Shown here: in pieces, positions 13,155-26,240 of the stretch
How the letters are laid out: every line of letters starts with the position of its first letter
Position numbering within the stretch: position 1 is the first letter of the stretch
Assembly (NCBI GenBank): GCA_030737875.1
Contig: CM060912.1
Coordinates: 204,675,231 to 204,739,230, forward strand
Length of the DNA stretch: 64,000 bases
Direction of reading: 5' to 3'
Source of the DNA: Allium sativum
Taxonomy: Eukaryota; Streptophyta; Magnoliopsida; Asparagales; Amaryllidaceae
The notes under the pieces: generated by a model
What the model was told of the DNA's origin: nothing
What the model saw: the letters and a program-made list of their open reading frames with translations, nothing else
Database searches by the model: none
Translations under genes and position numbers: made by a program

Positions 13155-15006
13155 TTGGGAGTGTCTAGGAATGCGCAGAAAAATTGGAAACCCGCTTTGA
13201 GTCTAACCCCATTGTTAACTTTTAAGAACTTGAAATTATAAAAGTTTTGGGAAAATGGTTTATGGTGTTTCCAAGTTTTAATCTTCAAAGTCATAGTTTT
13301 AAATATGTAAAGTATACATATTGGGTTTTTAAAGTAAAATGGGGTATATTTTGTAAATAGTGATTTCTTACGAAAACTTTATCTAAAGTAAAATTTTCTT
13401 AAAATTTTCTCAATAAAAGGTGCATATTATAGAGCATGTATAGCTTGTTAGTTTTCTTGCTATATTTCATACAAGAATTTTTAATAAAGAAAGTTTTGAA
13501 GTCTCTATTCTTTTGACAATCATTTTCGATAAATTGTTTAAAAGAAAAAAATTGTTGGGTGGACAAAACAAGTCATAGGAACTAAGGATAGAGTGGATGA
13601 TTGCACCTTGTGGTAAGAGAATAAGCTGGCCTTATAGGTAAGAACAAGTTATAAACCCGATTGAGAAAATAGTCGTCCTTATCTACTCCAGTTTTCGTGA
13701 TTTGAAAAAAAAGGTTTACATTTTATTTATATATATATATAACATGTTTTATTGTTTGGCAAAAGTATGTTTTCATGAGGAAAATAAGGTTTTTGGCATT
13801 TTTAAATTTTTGCAAGAAAGTTTAAACGAAAAAGGCCAAACCGCATTTTAAAAAGTATGGTGTAAGTAAGGATTAGAGCCTAGGGAAGACGGGAAAAGTT
13901 TTGAGGCTATGAAGTAAATAGCGAGAAATTATATTGGAATAATGGTAAGTTCCCGTCGAATGTGTAAGCATTGAAAAGCCTAGGGTGTTGCTTAAAATAA
14001 TTATTTGTACACAGCTAGAGTTAGTAGTGACTACTAGATAGAAAAGGGCAAGTGTTTAGATCGTCCTGCTAATTTCCATGTAGGGGTAAAACCCTTTACT
14101 AAATTTCAGTTGGGATCGTTCCATTATTTTGTTTTTGCAGGGTAATTAGGGTACACCTAAACCTGACATGGATCCCATAGTTTGGACTTTTCTGACTGAG
14201 GGGGACATAGTCCCGAGATTCTTGGCCCTTAGTAGTAGGTGAGTAGGGAGTCTTTCTCCTATTTTAGTTGAAAGACTAGAAGCTTATTTAAATTTAAACT
14301 AAGATCGGATAATTAAATAAGCTAAGAAAAGAGAAAAGGTACAACTAAAAAGGAAACAACAAATTCAGTAAAGCAACAAACATGATAAGTTATGAGAAAA
14401 GATGGATAAAGATAAAAAATTCAAGATAAGATGAAAAGAAAATTAGTAACAAAGCAAAATTTTCTTATGTGGGCTGTGCTTGGATTCGGAAAATAGGTAA
14501 TCTTTATAAATAGTTACATAAATTCCAAGTACGATTAGAAAAAGGTTGAAAAAGAAAAATGGAAGATGTAAAGTTTTCTATTTTCCACCTTTTTGTAACA
14601 CAAGAAATCAAATTTAGAGAATTAGATTTTTCTGAAATTTGAAAAATAAAGTTGGTTGGTAGGATTTTGGATACAACAATTGGATGAACTACACTCCTAC
14701 TCAGTAAGAGTGTGGGAAAATTAGGATGAAAAAGCATTTTGAATTTCAAAATATTGCATTCATGTAGAACTGTCAGTATATTTAGGATGTGAGCATCATA
14801 TTTTAAAAAGGATTTTTGAAAAATTGGCATACACATAGGAGGTTCCGCTTAGGCATACATGCATTATTATGTTGTATTTTACCTTGCACAAGTGCACAAT
14901 GGTTGCAAAAGTTGGATGCACACAAGATGAATGTATATTATGCGAGGGGTTATTTGATTTTACCCTTATCAAATTTCGGGGACAAAATTTCTTAAGGGTG
15001 GGACAA
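13155..15006 (+). mobile_element. Element A1 interior, second part, with polypurine tract
   Basis: Continuation of A1 after element B. 13155-13210 and about 13876-13905 match, inverted, the interior of A2 (about 39650 and 38884-38912). No coding motif was found. The last bases, GGGGACAAAATTTCTTAAGG then GTGGGACAAA, form the gypsy-type terminal word and polypurine tract before the LTR. Joined to 255-616 the interior is about 2.2 kb, too short and too degenerate for gag-pol. Confidence 0.8.
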
Positions 15007-15304
15007 AGTAACACCCCGCATTTTTCAATAATAAAAATAAGAATAACTCAATTAAACATTTAGAATTAAGAGAAATGGACTACGCCATTTCATTTGTCTC
15101 AGAATTCTGGTCAAAATAGACACCTGGTTTGCAAAAATGGGACACCGTATGAAGAGGTTATTAAGGTTTGAAGTTTGTATATGCGCAAAAAAATTATGAA
15201 TATACATAGGGTCCAGAAAATCAAATATTTAGTTCAAATTTCAAAAATCGCGAATTCTGGGAGAGTGGGAAGATTCCCTCCCATTAGAGTTAACCCCATC
15301 AGGG

Positions 15305-15345
15305 GGGTCGACCCATGGGTCGACCCCACCAAAGGGGGTCGACCC
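15305..15345. promoter_or_regulatory. Three GGGTCGACCC palindromes in U3 of A1
   Basis: Perfect 10-bp palindromes at 15305-15314, 15317-15326 and 15336-15345, about 100-135 bp upstream of the TATA box. One copy survives in A2 at 36985-36997 and one at about 42594. Position and repetition suggest a binding site for a dimeric factor or a methylation target; this is inference. Confidence 0.5.
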
Positions 15346-15441
15346 CATCAAAGGGAGATCAACTGCCCCCTGTCAGATCCGAGGTAGAATTCTTATTTCT
15401 GAAAGTAGGCACATTCCTTGACCAAATTCGTTGATTCTAGG

Positions 15442-15450
15442 CTATAAATA
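15442..15450 (+). promoter_or_regulatory. TATA box of A1 3' LTR
   Basis: CTATAAATA followed by GGACCCTAGACCC. The A2 copies have CCTATAAATA on the minus strand (about 42477-42486 and 36868-36876) and D has CTATAAATA at 45057, so this is the conserved core promoter of the related LTRs. Confidence 0.7.
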
Positions 15451-15787
15451 GGACCCTAGACCCATTGTTTTATTTATCTAATTCAATAGCGACGACAAAG
15501 TGCTGCTCCAACGTAATTTGTTCTAGCCTTTTCTTCTTCAGCAATCAAAAGCTAGATTGATTCAAAAATCTATGATTCGGCCTCTGCAATTATTCTTCTG
15601 TTTCTTAGATCTAGTCGAAGTAAGGTAATTCCTAAATCTGGCCTATTTTTAAATTCCCTTCTCTTTTCTTCCCTTTTTCTTTGAGTAAAAAGATTATCAA
15701 TCCATGGTTGTTAGGCTCTGAATCCAATTAGGGGAAAACCGTAGAGTGATAGATCTAGAACAGATCCAGGATTTGGAAAGCTTACAA

Positions 15788-15796
15788 GGTGAGTGG
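15788..15796 (+). promoter_or_regulatory. Conserved splice-donor-like site in A1 LTR leader
   Basis: GGTGAGTGG about 340 bp downstream of the TATA box. The same word with its surroundings is found in A2 (minus strand, about 36515-36525; mutated to GGCGAGTGG near 42132) and as GTGAGTGG in D (45355-45362). Conservation in LTRs of different elements suggests function, perhaps removal of a leader intron. Confidence 0.4.
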
Positions 15797-16255
15797 ATTT
15801 AAGCTATATGATTCAGATAAGAATATGTTATCGTTTACCATTCCCCTGTATGTATAACTGAAATGCAATATGTTGAGAAATGTAACATATGGTAATAATG
15901 CCTAAAGTGATGGGTACGAAGTAGGAATAATTAATATGCTAAATATTAATTTGTTGGGATATGAACTTGTCAAATCTTGCATAGTAATTACCGTTACTTA
16001 AATTTCATATCAATTTGTGTAAGTTGTGTACCCAGGCCATTAACTATAAGAATTGAGAAAGGTACACATTGGTTTACGTGATTTAAACAATTATCTAATT
16101 AATTGATTACATGTGAGGAAGGAGTTGATTATATGTGAAGATTATAATAGGCATGATACAATCACGTGTGAATTATAAATTATAATGGATAATTGGAAGA
16201 AATAAACATGCCTAGACTGTATAGAAGTTTTACGATAAATAAGAAATTAACCGCT

Positions 16256-16481
16256 CTTAGACACGAGGCTAGATTTCACTGGTGATAGAAGTCTGCCGTG
16301 GACCGCCCGACATATCCAGCATTCACAAGTGGTAAATCTAATGTGAGGGGTCTAAGTGCAAATATTAAAAACATGTAATAGTGCTAAGACATGAGGTTAA
16401 TTCAACTTGTGGTAGAAGTCTGCCCGTAGCCGCCCAACAAATCCAACGTCAACGAGTGTAGGCTTAATGTGAGAGGTCTAG
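16256..16481 (+). ncRNA. Tandem hairpin unit in A1 LTR (structured RNA candidate)
   Basis: Two copies of a roughly 100-base unit (16256-16356 and 16384-16481). In the first, CTTAGAC (16256-16262) pairs with GTCTAAG (16350-16356), and TAGATTTCACT (16270-16280) pairs with AGTG and AAATCTA (16328-16340). The centre contains AGAAGTCTGCC and CGCCCGACATATCCA. The second copy repeats the outer and inner pairing imperfectly. Equivalent pairs occur in A2 (35813-36044 and 41421-41652, minus strand) and D (46225-46458). It lies in the transcribed part of the LTR; a packaging or dimerisation role is a guess. Confidence 0.5.
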
Positions 16482-16906
16482 TGCTTATATATATATAACA
16501 AGAAATGAATAAATGGCAATAATGGTAAATAAACGTCTAACTCAGAAACAAAGAAAGGAATTGATGTAATAAACTGAGTTAATGTGATGCGAAGGAAAAG
16601 TAATGCATTTCCCTAATAACCTATTTCTGAGAACGTTGTTGCAAGTAAGCCACAGTAAATAAAGTAAGAAAAGTAAAGATAGTACTTACTACCACATATT
16701 TAGATAGGAATACGTTATGAAAATAAATCACTGATTCCTTCTATCAAACTGATAAGGTGCATGAAGTATTTTACTTAAATATAATAAGGAATATATATTA
16801 TAGTGAATAAAGAATAATGGTTTACCAACAGTAAAGGTTTAAAAGGGGAATGATAATCACCAATTATAAATAAATAAAATTAATGAAAATGTTGTATAAT
16901 AGGTGG

Positions 16907-17170
16907 ACTTGTCCTAGGGACAAGTGAAGATTATAACTTAGGTTATAATAAACTAATAAGGAAATTGGATAACTAGTGAAATGAGATAAGGGACACTTAA
17001 TTGTAAATTAAGTAATCACTAAATGGGGAAAGCCAGAAACTAGTTGAGAAAAGGCGGAAAATTTATGAAATATAAGAAGTCGTGCTTAGTCATAAATTTA
17101 GTAAGCTGAAACTTGCAAGTCTGAAACCCCTTGATAACAATAACATGTTTAGACTTGTCCTAGGGACAAG
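16907..17170. repeat. Duplicated CTTGTCC-TAG-GGACAAG palindrome
   Basis: Perfect inverted repeats at 16907-16925 (8-bp arms) and 17154-17170 (7-bp arms), each followed by a TTATAAC word. The spacing of about 247 bp reflects an internal tandem duplication in the A1 LTR. A2 keeps one palindrome per LTR (about 35630 and 41240). Confidence 0.6.
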
Positions 17171-17189
17171 AGGATATTATAACATAGGT

Positions 17190-20100
17190 TGTTGGATCTA
17201 GATTAACCCTAGAAGGGTGGGTGAATAGGGTTTATTCAAAATTTACGAGATGTTAAAATAAATCACAGATCATAGAATGCAGCAGAAAATAAATGCAGAA
17301 AAAGAAAACGACACAAGATAAACCCAGCTTCCGCAAAATCCTGCCTACTGCTGCATTCCTAAGGTTTCTACTAGGTGAAAGAACAGATCCCGCTTACAAG
17401 ACCATGCCCTCGCTCCTATTCTAACCCTATGCTCAAAACCCTAGACTGATCTAATCCCTTAGATCAGATTTCCCATGATTAACCCTATAACAGGTAAACC
17501 CAAGATTTTACAAACTCTAGTAAACTGCTAGTTAACACCCTATCTGGTTCTCCCTGGATTTTACAGACTCTAGAACTGTTCTTTTGTTTTACAACTCAAA
17601 ACAAAAACAATACAAAATAAATTCAAAAACAGGAAAATCTCTAGTTTTTAATGAAATTTAAAACTCTTCCTTTAAGACTTTAAATTTAGCTTAGACAAGC
17701 TAACTAGGCCAGTCCATTTAAATTCCTTTACAACTCCTTTTAGCCCGATGGTTATCTTCCTCTGAAAAAGGAATGGTGGCCGACCCTTAAAACAAAATAG
17801 GGTTCTTCTTTTTGTCCCCAAATCGAAGTCGATTGCTTCCGGAATCTGGTTGTCTAGAGCTTGAATCTTTTTTGCTATTTGATTCTTCAATTTGGGATTG
17901 GTTGAAACAACTTTTGAGTAATTTTGTTTGATTCTTCAAGATTTATTTTTCAGATTGTAGTTGTTTGTTTTGATATGTTCTGCTGATGATGTTAAATAGG
18001 ATTACAGAATCCTTTAAATGCTCAGATTTCCCATAAAAGATTTGATCTAATTTTGCTCATGTTTCCCCTTTTGATTTTTCTTGAATAAATCGATTCCCTA
18101 GGCTTTTAAAAGATGCGTGTATGTTGAATTGAATCTGGATAAAATTATGTCTTCAATGAATTTGTAAATACATTGCCCCTTCGAATTTAAAAAACCTTTG
18201 CATTGATTCAAAAATTGGAAACAAATTATACATGTTCCCTTGAATAAATTTCCTTGAATAATTGATTGCCATGATTGTTTCTGGAATTTGTTGTGGCCTT
18301 TAAAAGACAGATTTTCCCCCTTTGAATTTACAACCTTCGACCTTGATTGAATTAATCAATTCTAGAAATTTTTGATTTGCTGAACATATGCCATGTATGT
18401 AAAATTGGAAACATATATTGGCAAAAGTTTATTGCTGAATCACCATACCATATATGATCGAATCCACTGTTTTCCTTTGGTCCACAGCACGATTTCTGGA
18501 AATGCACGAGTGATTTCTTGCTAATCAATGTTATATATATGTATATATATTTCTGGAATTGTTTGACAGATAAAAATCCATAAGCACACACACTTGTACT
18601 TGTAGGCTTGACCATATCTTGATGAACTGGATTTATGTTACTCTGCCTTGTTGTCGTTATATTCATGAGCTCACCATTTAAAACTGCTTCATTTTGTATG
18701 GAAACCTGATGCACTGCAATATCACTTGAGATGAACCTTGCTAATGTTCCACCACTGCAAATAAATGCACCTTCTTATGCTTGACACTTGACTTGTCTTG
18801 AACTATGTTGTACTGTCATACTTGAGCATGTTACTGCTGCAAAACTATTCTGATATGCTTCCGTGCTTACACTTGAGACTATTGGCTTTGTATAGACCTT
18901 TATATGCTGCTATGTCTTTGTGCATATGTGTGTCATTTTGACATTTTTGCTCTGTCCGTTTTAGTTCTGGCCTGCTTGGGTTAATCTATCATGTTGCCAT
19001 TGCAGATTATTTACATGCATTCACCATGTACATGTTTTGACCATTCTTTGAGTGCTGCTGCTTTTAATGCCATGTACTTTCATCAAAATGTTAAGCAAAT
19101 TGAAATGTATTTGCTGCTTGTTCATTGCCATATACTGCCTTGTCCATTTGAGTTCTCCTGAACCATGAACATGCTAAAATGAAACTTGTACTTATTCATG
19201 CTTGTATCCTTGCTGCTATTTGAATTCATGAACTTGTGCATGAAGTAGCTTCATCCATGTACCAAAACTGTTTTGAACATGTATGATGTGTGTACTGCCA
19301 GACTTGAAATCCCTGTACATTTGTAGTTGATCCAATATACATGTGGACTGCTGCTTCATTATTGATTCATGCATTTTGCTGTGTGGACATTCCCTGTTGT
19401 CACCATGAGTTGAGTTTTGTTTGAGCACTGCACTTATGCCTTCGAACTGGCATTACTTGTGCCATTCTTGTGGCTGTTGCCATCACTTTCCATGTTACAT
19501 TGTCCTTTTACCACTATGCCTTTGTTGTTGCATTGCTGCCATGTATCACCTATTTTTGCTGATATAAAATGCAACTTGTTTGCATTTTGTCTCGTACGAT
19601 TGATGTTTTCATGTCTCGGTCATGTTTGAAACCACGTGTACTTGTTGCACTGAGTCGAGATGGTCCAAGTGGCTACTACTCTGTTACACACTGGATTGGC
19701 GAGGCAGTGAACACGTGTATATATATACACGTGTGTATATGCAAGCATCCAGAATATTTTTCTTTCCCTGCACCGTATATACATACTGTCTACTTTGTGG
19801 TATTTACAGTGTATCACTGTGAATATCACAAGATGTCTAGACACAGTCAGATGGATATGAAAATCTGATCGAGTCAAAAAAATGACGAGAAACACACCAA
19901 AATTCTGAGGCAAATAAATTTTTAAAATAAAAATTATATTCGCTAGAATTTTAGAATATTATTTCTTTTCCAGATACTGTGTGTGTTTCTGTATGTGACA
20001 CGTATGAAGACTGGACTGACCGAGCTGTGAAGACAGAAAACAGAAGACCGTATATAAATGTCAATATGTAAATATGCCAATTGTGTGTAAAAATGACTGT

Positions 20101-20416
20101 ATATTGAGTGTCGAGTGTTGTAGCGAGGAGTTATGTACAGAAAGAGAGAATTATACTGATATTTGTAATAAACAAATTTGAATGAAATAAAATATTATTT
20201 TATTGTGTTCTAACAAACTTGTCTATCATATTTAGTTTATTTACAAGTACAAATTCCTGTGAAGTGTTTAAATAGTGGAGTTATAAATATTATATTCCCG
20301 TCAGTGATCTATATATATAATCATATAATAACAAACACATTAAAATAATATTTATTTGGTTGTTATCATCAAATAAAAATCTTATAATTGTGTATACAAC
20401 TACGTCATATATAACA
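17190..20416 (-). repeat. 3' LTR of element E
   Basis: 3,227 bp, TGTTGG...TAACA as read on the plus strand; partner of 24793-28071. The stretch 18580-19420 is rich in CATG, TGC and TTG words and looks like worn short repeats. A segment at about 20045-20115 is absent from the other LTR, while the other LTR has extra sequence at about 27830-27950. Confidence 0.88.
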
Positions 20417-20429
20417 ATCTCCCCTTTTT
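20417..20429 (-). promoter_or_regulatory. Polypurine tract of element E
   Basis: AAAAAGGGGAGAT on the minus strand directly upstream of the 3' LTR, preceded by a GTTTGTCATCATC word, the usual end of SIRE-like interiors. Further GGGGGAG words lie at about 20493-20540. Confidence 0.85.
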
Positions 20430-23314
20430 GATGATGACAAACAAATAAAAGATTTTGAGCACAATAAATGTGTTTGATAGTGAATATTGAACTCCCCCTA
20501 TTTATTTGCTCCCCCTACAACAGAAACTCCCCCTATAACTGTGCATGAGTGAAATGAATGAATAAATAAAGAATTTTCAAAATTAAGAATATTTATAAAA
20601 TATTCACTCATAAATCAAAATATAAACCCATTCTCCCCTTTTGTTATCATCAAAAGGATTCAGAATTTAAAATATAAATGAAAATTGACTAAAAATATAG
20701 TTTCAGCTTAAGAGGAAGAAAAATCATCATAAATCTCAATCAATCAAACAAAAATCATAATCAACTGAGAACTAATGGCATATTTCACATTATAGAGAAT
20801 GACAGATTTATGAAGAAATTTATAAAAATGGAGAGAGTTAAAAATTAAATTCCAATTATCTTCTAAAATAAATTTTGATAAATTGAAGCACAAAAACAGT
20901 GATGGATTTGGACTATAGTTAATAATTCAATTTAAGTGACAAAATCGAATAATCTCAAATCCCAATAGCTATCAATCAACAAATCATAATACTTCATAAA
21001 ATATTAACACATTTCACAAGCAAGAACATGGATTGATAGGCTGGTTTTCACATACCAAGGAGAAATTCATATTAATTTCTATTTATAGCACAATATTTCC
21101 TTTTATTTTATTTTTATTTAAGAGCACACTGACCACGCATAACCAGAGCTTCGATTTTTAAATGAGGTCAGTCGCAGCTTAAATTATAAGTAATTTCTTA
21201 ACCATGCATGACCAGAGCTTGGATTTTTAAATGAGGTTGGAGACACACTTATGTATTAACTATATATTTACCATTTTCAGCTTCAAAAGAAAAACTCCTC
21301 GGTATATAAAACCAAAATGAATGATAGAAGTGTGGTAGGTACAGAAATGGACTGTGAAATAAATTTCTAAATTAATTATATCATGAAATATGCTGGCTGT
21401 ACCGGGATCATTGAAAATTTTCAATTATCATTAATTATGAATAATAACAAAGTCCAATTTCTATCACAAATATTTCCACTGTTTATTCAAAAATATTTTA
21501 AAAAAAATATTAAACTCTACACATTAATATAAAAACATGATGGATGATAGAATAATGGTAGATAAAAAAGATGGTCGTGAAATAATCGCCAATTCAAAGA
21601 TATTATAATAATTACTCAACCATCATGAAAATATAAATAAAATTTCCTCCTGTTGTGAAATATACCGCAGTCACATTGCATCACAATTTCAAAATCTAAT
21701 AATAATTTTGATGAATTATAAATACAGTTCAGTTGGGTTACTGATTTCAATTTGTGAATGAATAATAAATAAATAATTTAAAAATTGGAAATCAATTACA
21801 AGAGGAAAAGTGAAAAGATCTATACAAAGCAAGAGGGAATAAAAATATATACAAAAATTCAGCACTTCTGATACCAACTGGTGTCCCTATTAATGGAGAC
21901 AAACAAGAATATTGCATACAACAGAATTTTAACCACAAAGACCAAACATACAAGACAATCAGATAAGGCACAGTTACCAGAGCAGCAGACAGAAAAAAAT
22001 AGTTATCTAAATCATTTTTCAAAAGAGATTCCTTTTATCAGATCAGCAGACAAGGAATAATCAAAGCAAGCACTTATTAGACAAATTTGAAAAAGCAATA
22101 TCCGAGCAGCACCAAAAAAAAATTATGAATTAGACTTGTCAGAAAATGTTTCACAGAAGTTTCAGATGGTCACAAACGATGATTCATGATCCCAGATTTA
22201 AAAATATTTTTTATTTCAAATCATTTTAAGGAATATGAAAATATCAGAACTTAATGAATCAATCATACCAGATTATAAATTTTTTATTCGAGATATGTGT
22301 GTAATTCAGTCAATCAATAGTTTCAAATAATTTTAAACAAACAGATATTGAAATCAAATAATCATGAGAAAATAGTAAGTTTCAAAGATCAGAATTTTTC
22401 AAAGAATTTTTCGCAAAATTTTCTGATAGGCACACATGAATAATTTCAAATCATTTACATGAAGATTGAGTGATATCCATGATCCAAAAATTTAAAAATA
22501 ATTTATTTGAAATCACTTGAATCAATGTCAAGTTTTGAGATATAATGAATCAGTCACACAAGATTGATAATTTCAAATTTAAGAGGTATGTGAGATTCAG
22601 AATACAAGAATTTCAGATGATTTCAAACAAACAGATTTCAACCATAAAATGATCATGAATAAAGATGAATTTCACGTTGTATCACTGATTCAAGATAATT
22701 AAAAATATCCAAGCCAATCTGAAAAATAATGAAATTATCACAATGGATAGATATTGGTGTGCTGTACCGAGTATATTATTTCAAGTTTTTCTAAAATGAA
22801 TTAGTGAAAACTCAAAACAGTAGTGGTGTGTTAAATTCCATTAAACTTTCAGATCTTCAAAAATTTAGAATTCAAATTAATAGTTTTCAAGATATGACAA
22901 GAACACATCAAGACCGTTATGAATTCAGAATTCAGAAAATAAACTTTAAAACAATTGCAGATATTTACAACTTTAAATTCAAGATCTGGAAATGACTAAA
23001 ACATCAACGTTTTATATAAATGAAGTAAATTTTCGGAAAACATGAATTCTACAATTGGAAGTTTAAGAAAGCCCAAAAAAATATGGCAGTGTCAAATCAA
23101 ATAGACAAAGAAAATAAACAGAAGAGATAGAAGGAGGGAAAACATAAAAAATATTTATAAAGATGAGTTTAGAGGTTATACTTTAAATTAACGTGAGTAA
23201 ATAAATATCTAACTCAACAAATATTGGCCAAGGAACTCTGAAGGATACAGTAATATAGAAACAACTTAAATACAATTATCTTTTGCCTAGCAGTTCCTCA
23301 GCCTCCTCCAGTAT
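20430..23314 (-). mobile_element. Element E interior, non-coding part
   Basis: About 2.9 kb where pol would be expected. No recognisable protein motif survives on either strand. A direct duplication (about 21139-21180 and 21210-21251, sharing CCAGAGCTT and GATTTTTAAATGAGGT) lies upstream, in the minus-strand sense, of a TATA-like CTATAAATAG (about 21081-21090). This resembles an internal promoter, but no reading frame longer than about 18 codons follows it. Confidence 0.6.
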
Positions 23315-24753
23315 CTAATAGTTTAGGGGATTGAGTGGTCTAACAAAATTAGTAAAACCACTCATAGTTTTGTTAACAACTTTCGGTACCCAAACTTGTT
23401 TGTATAACGATCCATTCAAATATAACTTTGCGTCCTTAGGAACCCAAATCTGTTTAAATTTAGTCCAAGTTGTTTTATTTCCTTTTGGGATCCAAGAATG
23501 TTTAAATGGATTGATACAAAACAAATTCTCATCTCAATTTTGATTTAAAAATCCTTTGAAATTATCAGAATTTAAAATTTTAAATCGATTCTTTTCAAAG
23601 GATTTTTCAAATCATTTGAATTTCATTTTTCAAAAACATTATTTTTCCCGAAGCCAAGACCAAATCTATTTCTAATAAAATTTTGGTTTTGCAATAGCAT
23701 ATTCAATGATTTTTCCCCATTAGAAAATTTATACAAAGTTGATTCTAATCGTTGAATTTTGGATTTAAGATCACGGTTTTCTTTTATTTAATCAGAACCA
23801 TGATTATGATCTTCCTTTCAATATCATGTTGTTTCAAACCCAAATTTCTAGTTTCAAGTAATTTGATTTTGGCTTGGGACTCAGAGATCTCAGATTCAAA
23901 TCGTTTTTGTTTTTCAGACTCAAATTTCTTGGATTTTTCAATCTCATTTTCAAGTTCTTTCAAAATCAAATCGGATTTCAACTAATTCTCCTTTTCAGCT
24001 ATTTTAAATTTGGAATATATATCAGTCTTAAAAATTTCAAATTCCTTTTGTAAAAAATTATTCATACACTATAACTCAATCTCATTTTTTTAATATCAGA
24101 ATTTCCTTTTCAAACTTTTGAATATTTTTATTGAGATGAACAAGATTAGTTTTCAATTTCTAAGAATCTTTGCAATCTAAATTTGAAGAATTTTTAAAAT
24201 ATTCAAGTTGTGGTTCCAAATCATCAATTTTGCTGGTAAACTCAGAATTCTTAGATTTTAGAGATTTATTTTTCAGTTGGAGTTTATCAATAGATTTAGT
24301 TAAATCAACACACATATAAACTAAATCTTCATATTTGAAATTCTCTGTTTCAGCATCTGTTGATTCTCCATCATCTGATCCATCTGAAATACCATATACA
24401 TGACATTTTAAGCATAGATCTGAATCTGAGTTGACATCCTAGGGTTTTGAGCTATTGTCAGATTTTCCATACAACGTGTTGAGAGTTCTCCAGATTTCCT
24501 ATGCAGTCAAACATTGAGAAATCAGGCTATATTGGTCATCATCAAGATAAGAATATAAAATATGAGTAGCGCGAGAATTAAATTCATTATCAGCCATATC
24601 ATATCTATTTAAAATTATGTCCCAACATTTAAAATTAATAGATTTTAAATAGGATTCCATTTCTCATTTCCAATTTAAAAAATCTGTACAATTAAAAATA
24701 AATGGAATAAGACTCGACTGATTCTCAAAGGATTGACAACTAGAGATCACCAT
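23315..24753 (-). pseudogene. Broken copia gag of element E (UBN2 type, coiled coil, WVPK linker)
   Basis: The frame starts with ATG at 24753, 26 bases past the primer site. It begins with the copia gag pattern (short leader, then W-K with a stop, E-M-E-S-Y-L), and T-A-stop-E-I-W-R-T-L marks the UBN2 domain. In-frame stops replace W at codon 31 and another residue before EIW. The C-terminal part of UBN2 and the zinc knuckle are missing: the frame passes directly into an acidic stretch and then Lys/Glu-rich coiled coil (about 24400-23780). The tail (23524-23315) has the motif I-W-V-P-K twice plus a diverged third, as at the gag-pol junction of SIRE-like elements. It cannot make a working Gag. 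Confidence 0.8.
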
Positions 24754-24778
24754 TTACTCTAGAGTTGACAGAATAACT

Positions 24779-24790
24779 GCTCTGATACCA
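24779..24790 (-). promoter_or_regulatory. Primer-binding site of element E
   Basis: Exact TGGTATCAGAGC on the minus strand, two bases from the LTR end at 24793. It shows the element reads right to left. Confidence 0.9.
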
Positions 24791-24792
24791 CT

Positions 24793-26142
24793 TGTTTGAT
24801 CTATATTAACCCTAGAGGGGGGGTTGAATAGGGTTTATTCAAATTTTACGGGATATTAAAATAAATCATAGATCATAGAATGCAGCAGAAAATAAATGCA
24901 GAAAAATAAATGACACAAGATATACCCAGCTTCGGCAAAATCCTGCCTACTGCTGCATTCCTAAGGTTTCTACTAGGTGAAAGAACATATCCCGCTTACA
25001 AGACCATGCCCTCGCTCCTATTCTAACCCTACACTCAAAACCCTAGACTAAACTAATCCCCTAAATCAAATTTCCCCTGATTACAACCCTGTAACCAGTA
25101 AACCCTAGATTTTACAGACTCTAGTAAACTGCTAGTTAACACCCTAAATAGTTCCCCCTAGATTTTACAGACTCTAGAACTATTCGTTTGTTTTACATCT
25201 CAAAATAAAAAAAATAAAAAATAAAATCAAAAACAAGAAAAACGGTAGTTTTAAATGAAATTTAAAACTCCTCCTTTAAGACTTTAGACTTGGCTTAGCC
25301 AAGCTAAGTAGGTCGGCCCGTTTGAATTCCTTTGCAACTCCTTTTTGCCAGATGGTTATCTTCCTCTGAAAAAAGAATGGCGGCCGACCCATAAAACAAA
25401 ATAGGGTTCTTCTTTTTGTCCCCAAATCGAAGTCGATTGCTTTTGGAGTCTGGTTCTCTAGAGCTCGAATCTTTCTTGCTACGTGATTTTTTAATCTGGG
25501 ACTGATCGAAACAACTTATGAGTAATTTTGTTTGATTTTTCGAGATTTATTTTTCACATTGTAGTTGTTTGTTTCGATATGTTCTACCGATGATGTGATG
25601 GTGTTAAATAGGACTATAGAATCCTTAAAACGCTCTGATTTCCCATAAAAGATTTGATCTGATTTTGCTTGTGTTTCCCCTTTTAATTTTTCATGAATAA
25701 AATCGATTCCCTTGGCTTTTAAATGATGTATGTATGTTGAAATGAATATAGATACAATTCTGCCATCAATGAATTTGGAAATACATTTCCCCTTCGAATT
25801 TTTAAAACCCTCTGCATTGATTCAAAAACTGGAAACAAATTATACGTGGCCTTTTAATAAATTTCCTTGAATAATTGATTGTCGTGATTGTTTCTGGAAT
25901 TTGATGTGGCCTTTAAAAGATAGATTTTCCCCCTTTGAATTTACAACCTTCAACTTTGATTGAATTACTCAATTCAAGAAAAAATTTATTTCCTAAACAT
26001 ATGCCATGTATGTAAAACTGGAAATATATCTTGGCAAAAGTTTATTGTTGAATCGCCATACCATATATGTTCGAATACAATGTTTTCCTTTAGTCCACAG
26101 CATGATTTCTGGAAATGCCCGAGTGATTTCTTGCTAATCAAT

Positions 26143-26190
<48 letters not shown>

Positions 26191-26193
26191 ATT

Positions 26194-26240
<47 letters not shown>

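Larger units (their letters stand above)
15007..17189 (+). repeat. 3' LTR of element A1, first part
   Basis: Starts AGTAACACCCCGC, a one-base variant of the usual TGTAACACCCCGC, right after the polypurine tract. It continues until element E interrupts it at 17190 and resumes at 28072-29934, giving an LTR of about 4,046 bp. In order it holds palindromic GGGTCGACCC boxes (15305-15345), a TATA box (15442), a donor-like GGTGAGTGG (15788), a tandem hairpin unit (16256-16481), and two copies of a CTTGTCC palindrome (16907, 17154). Confidence 0.88.
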
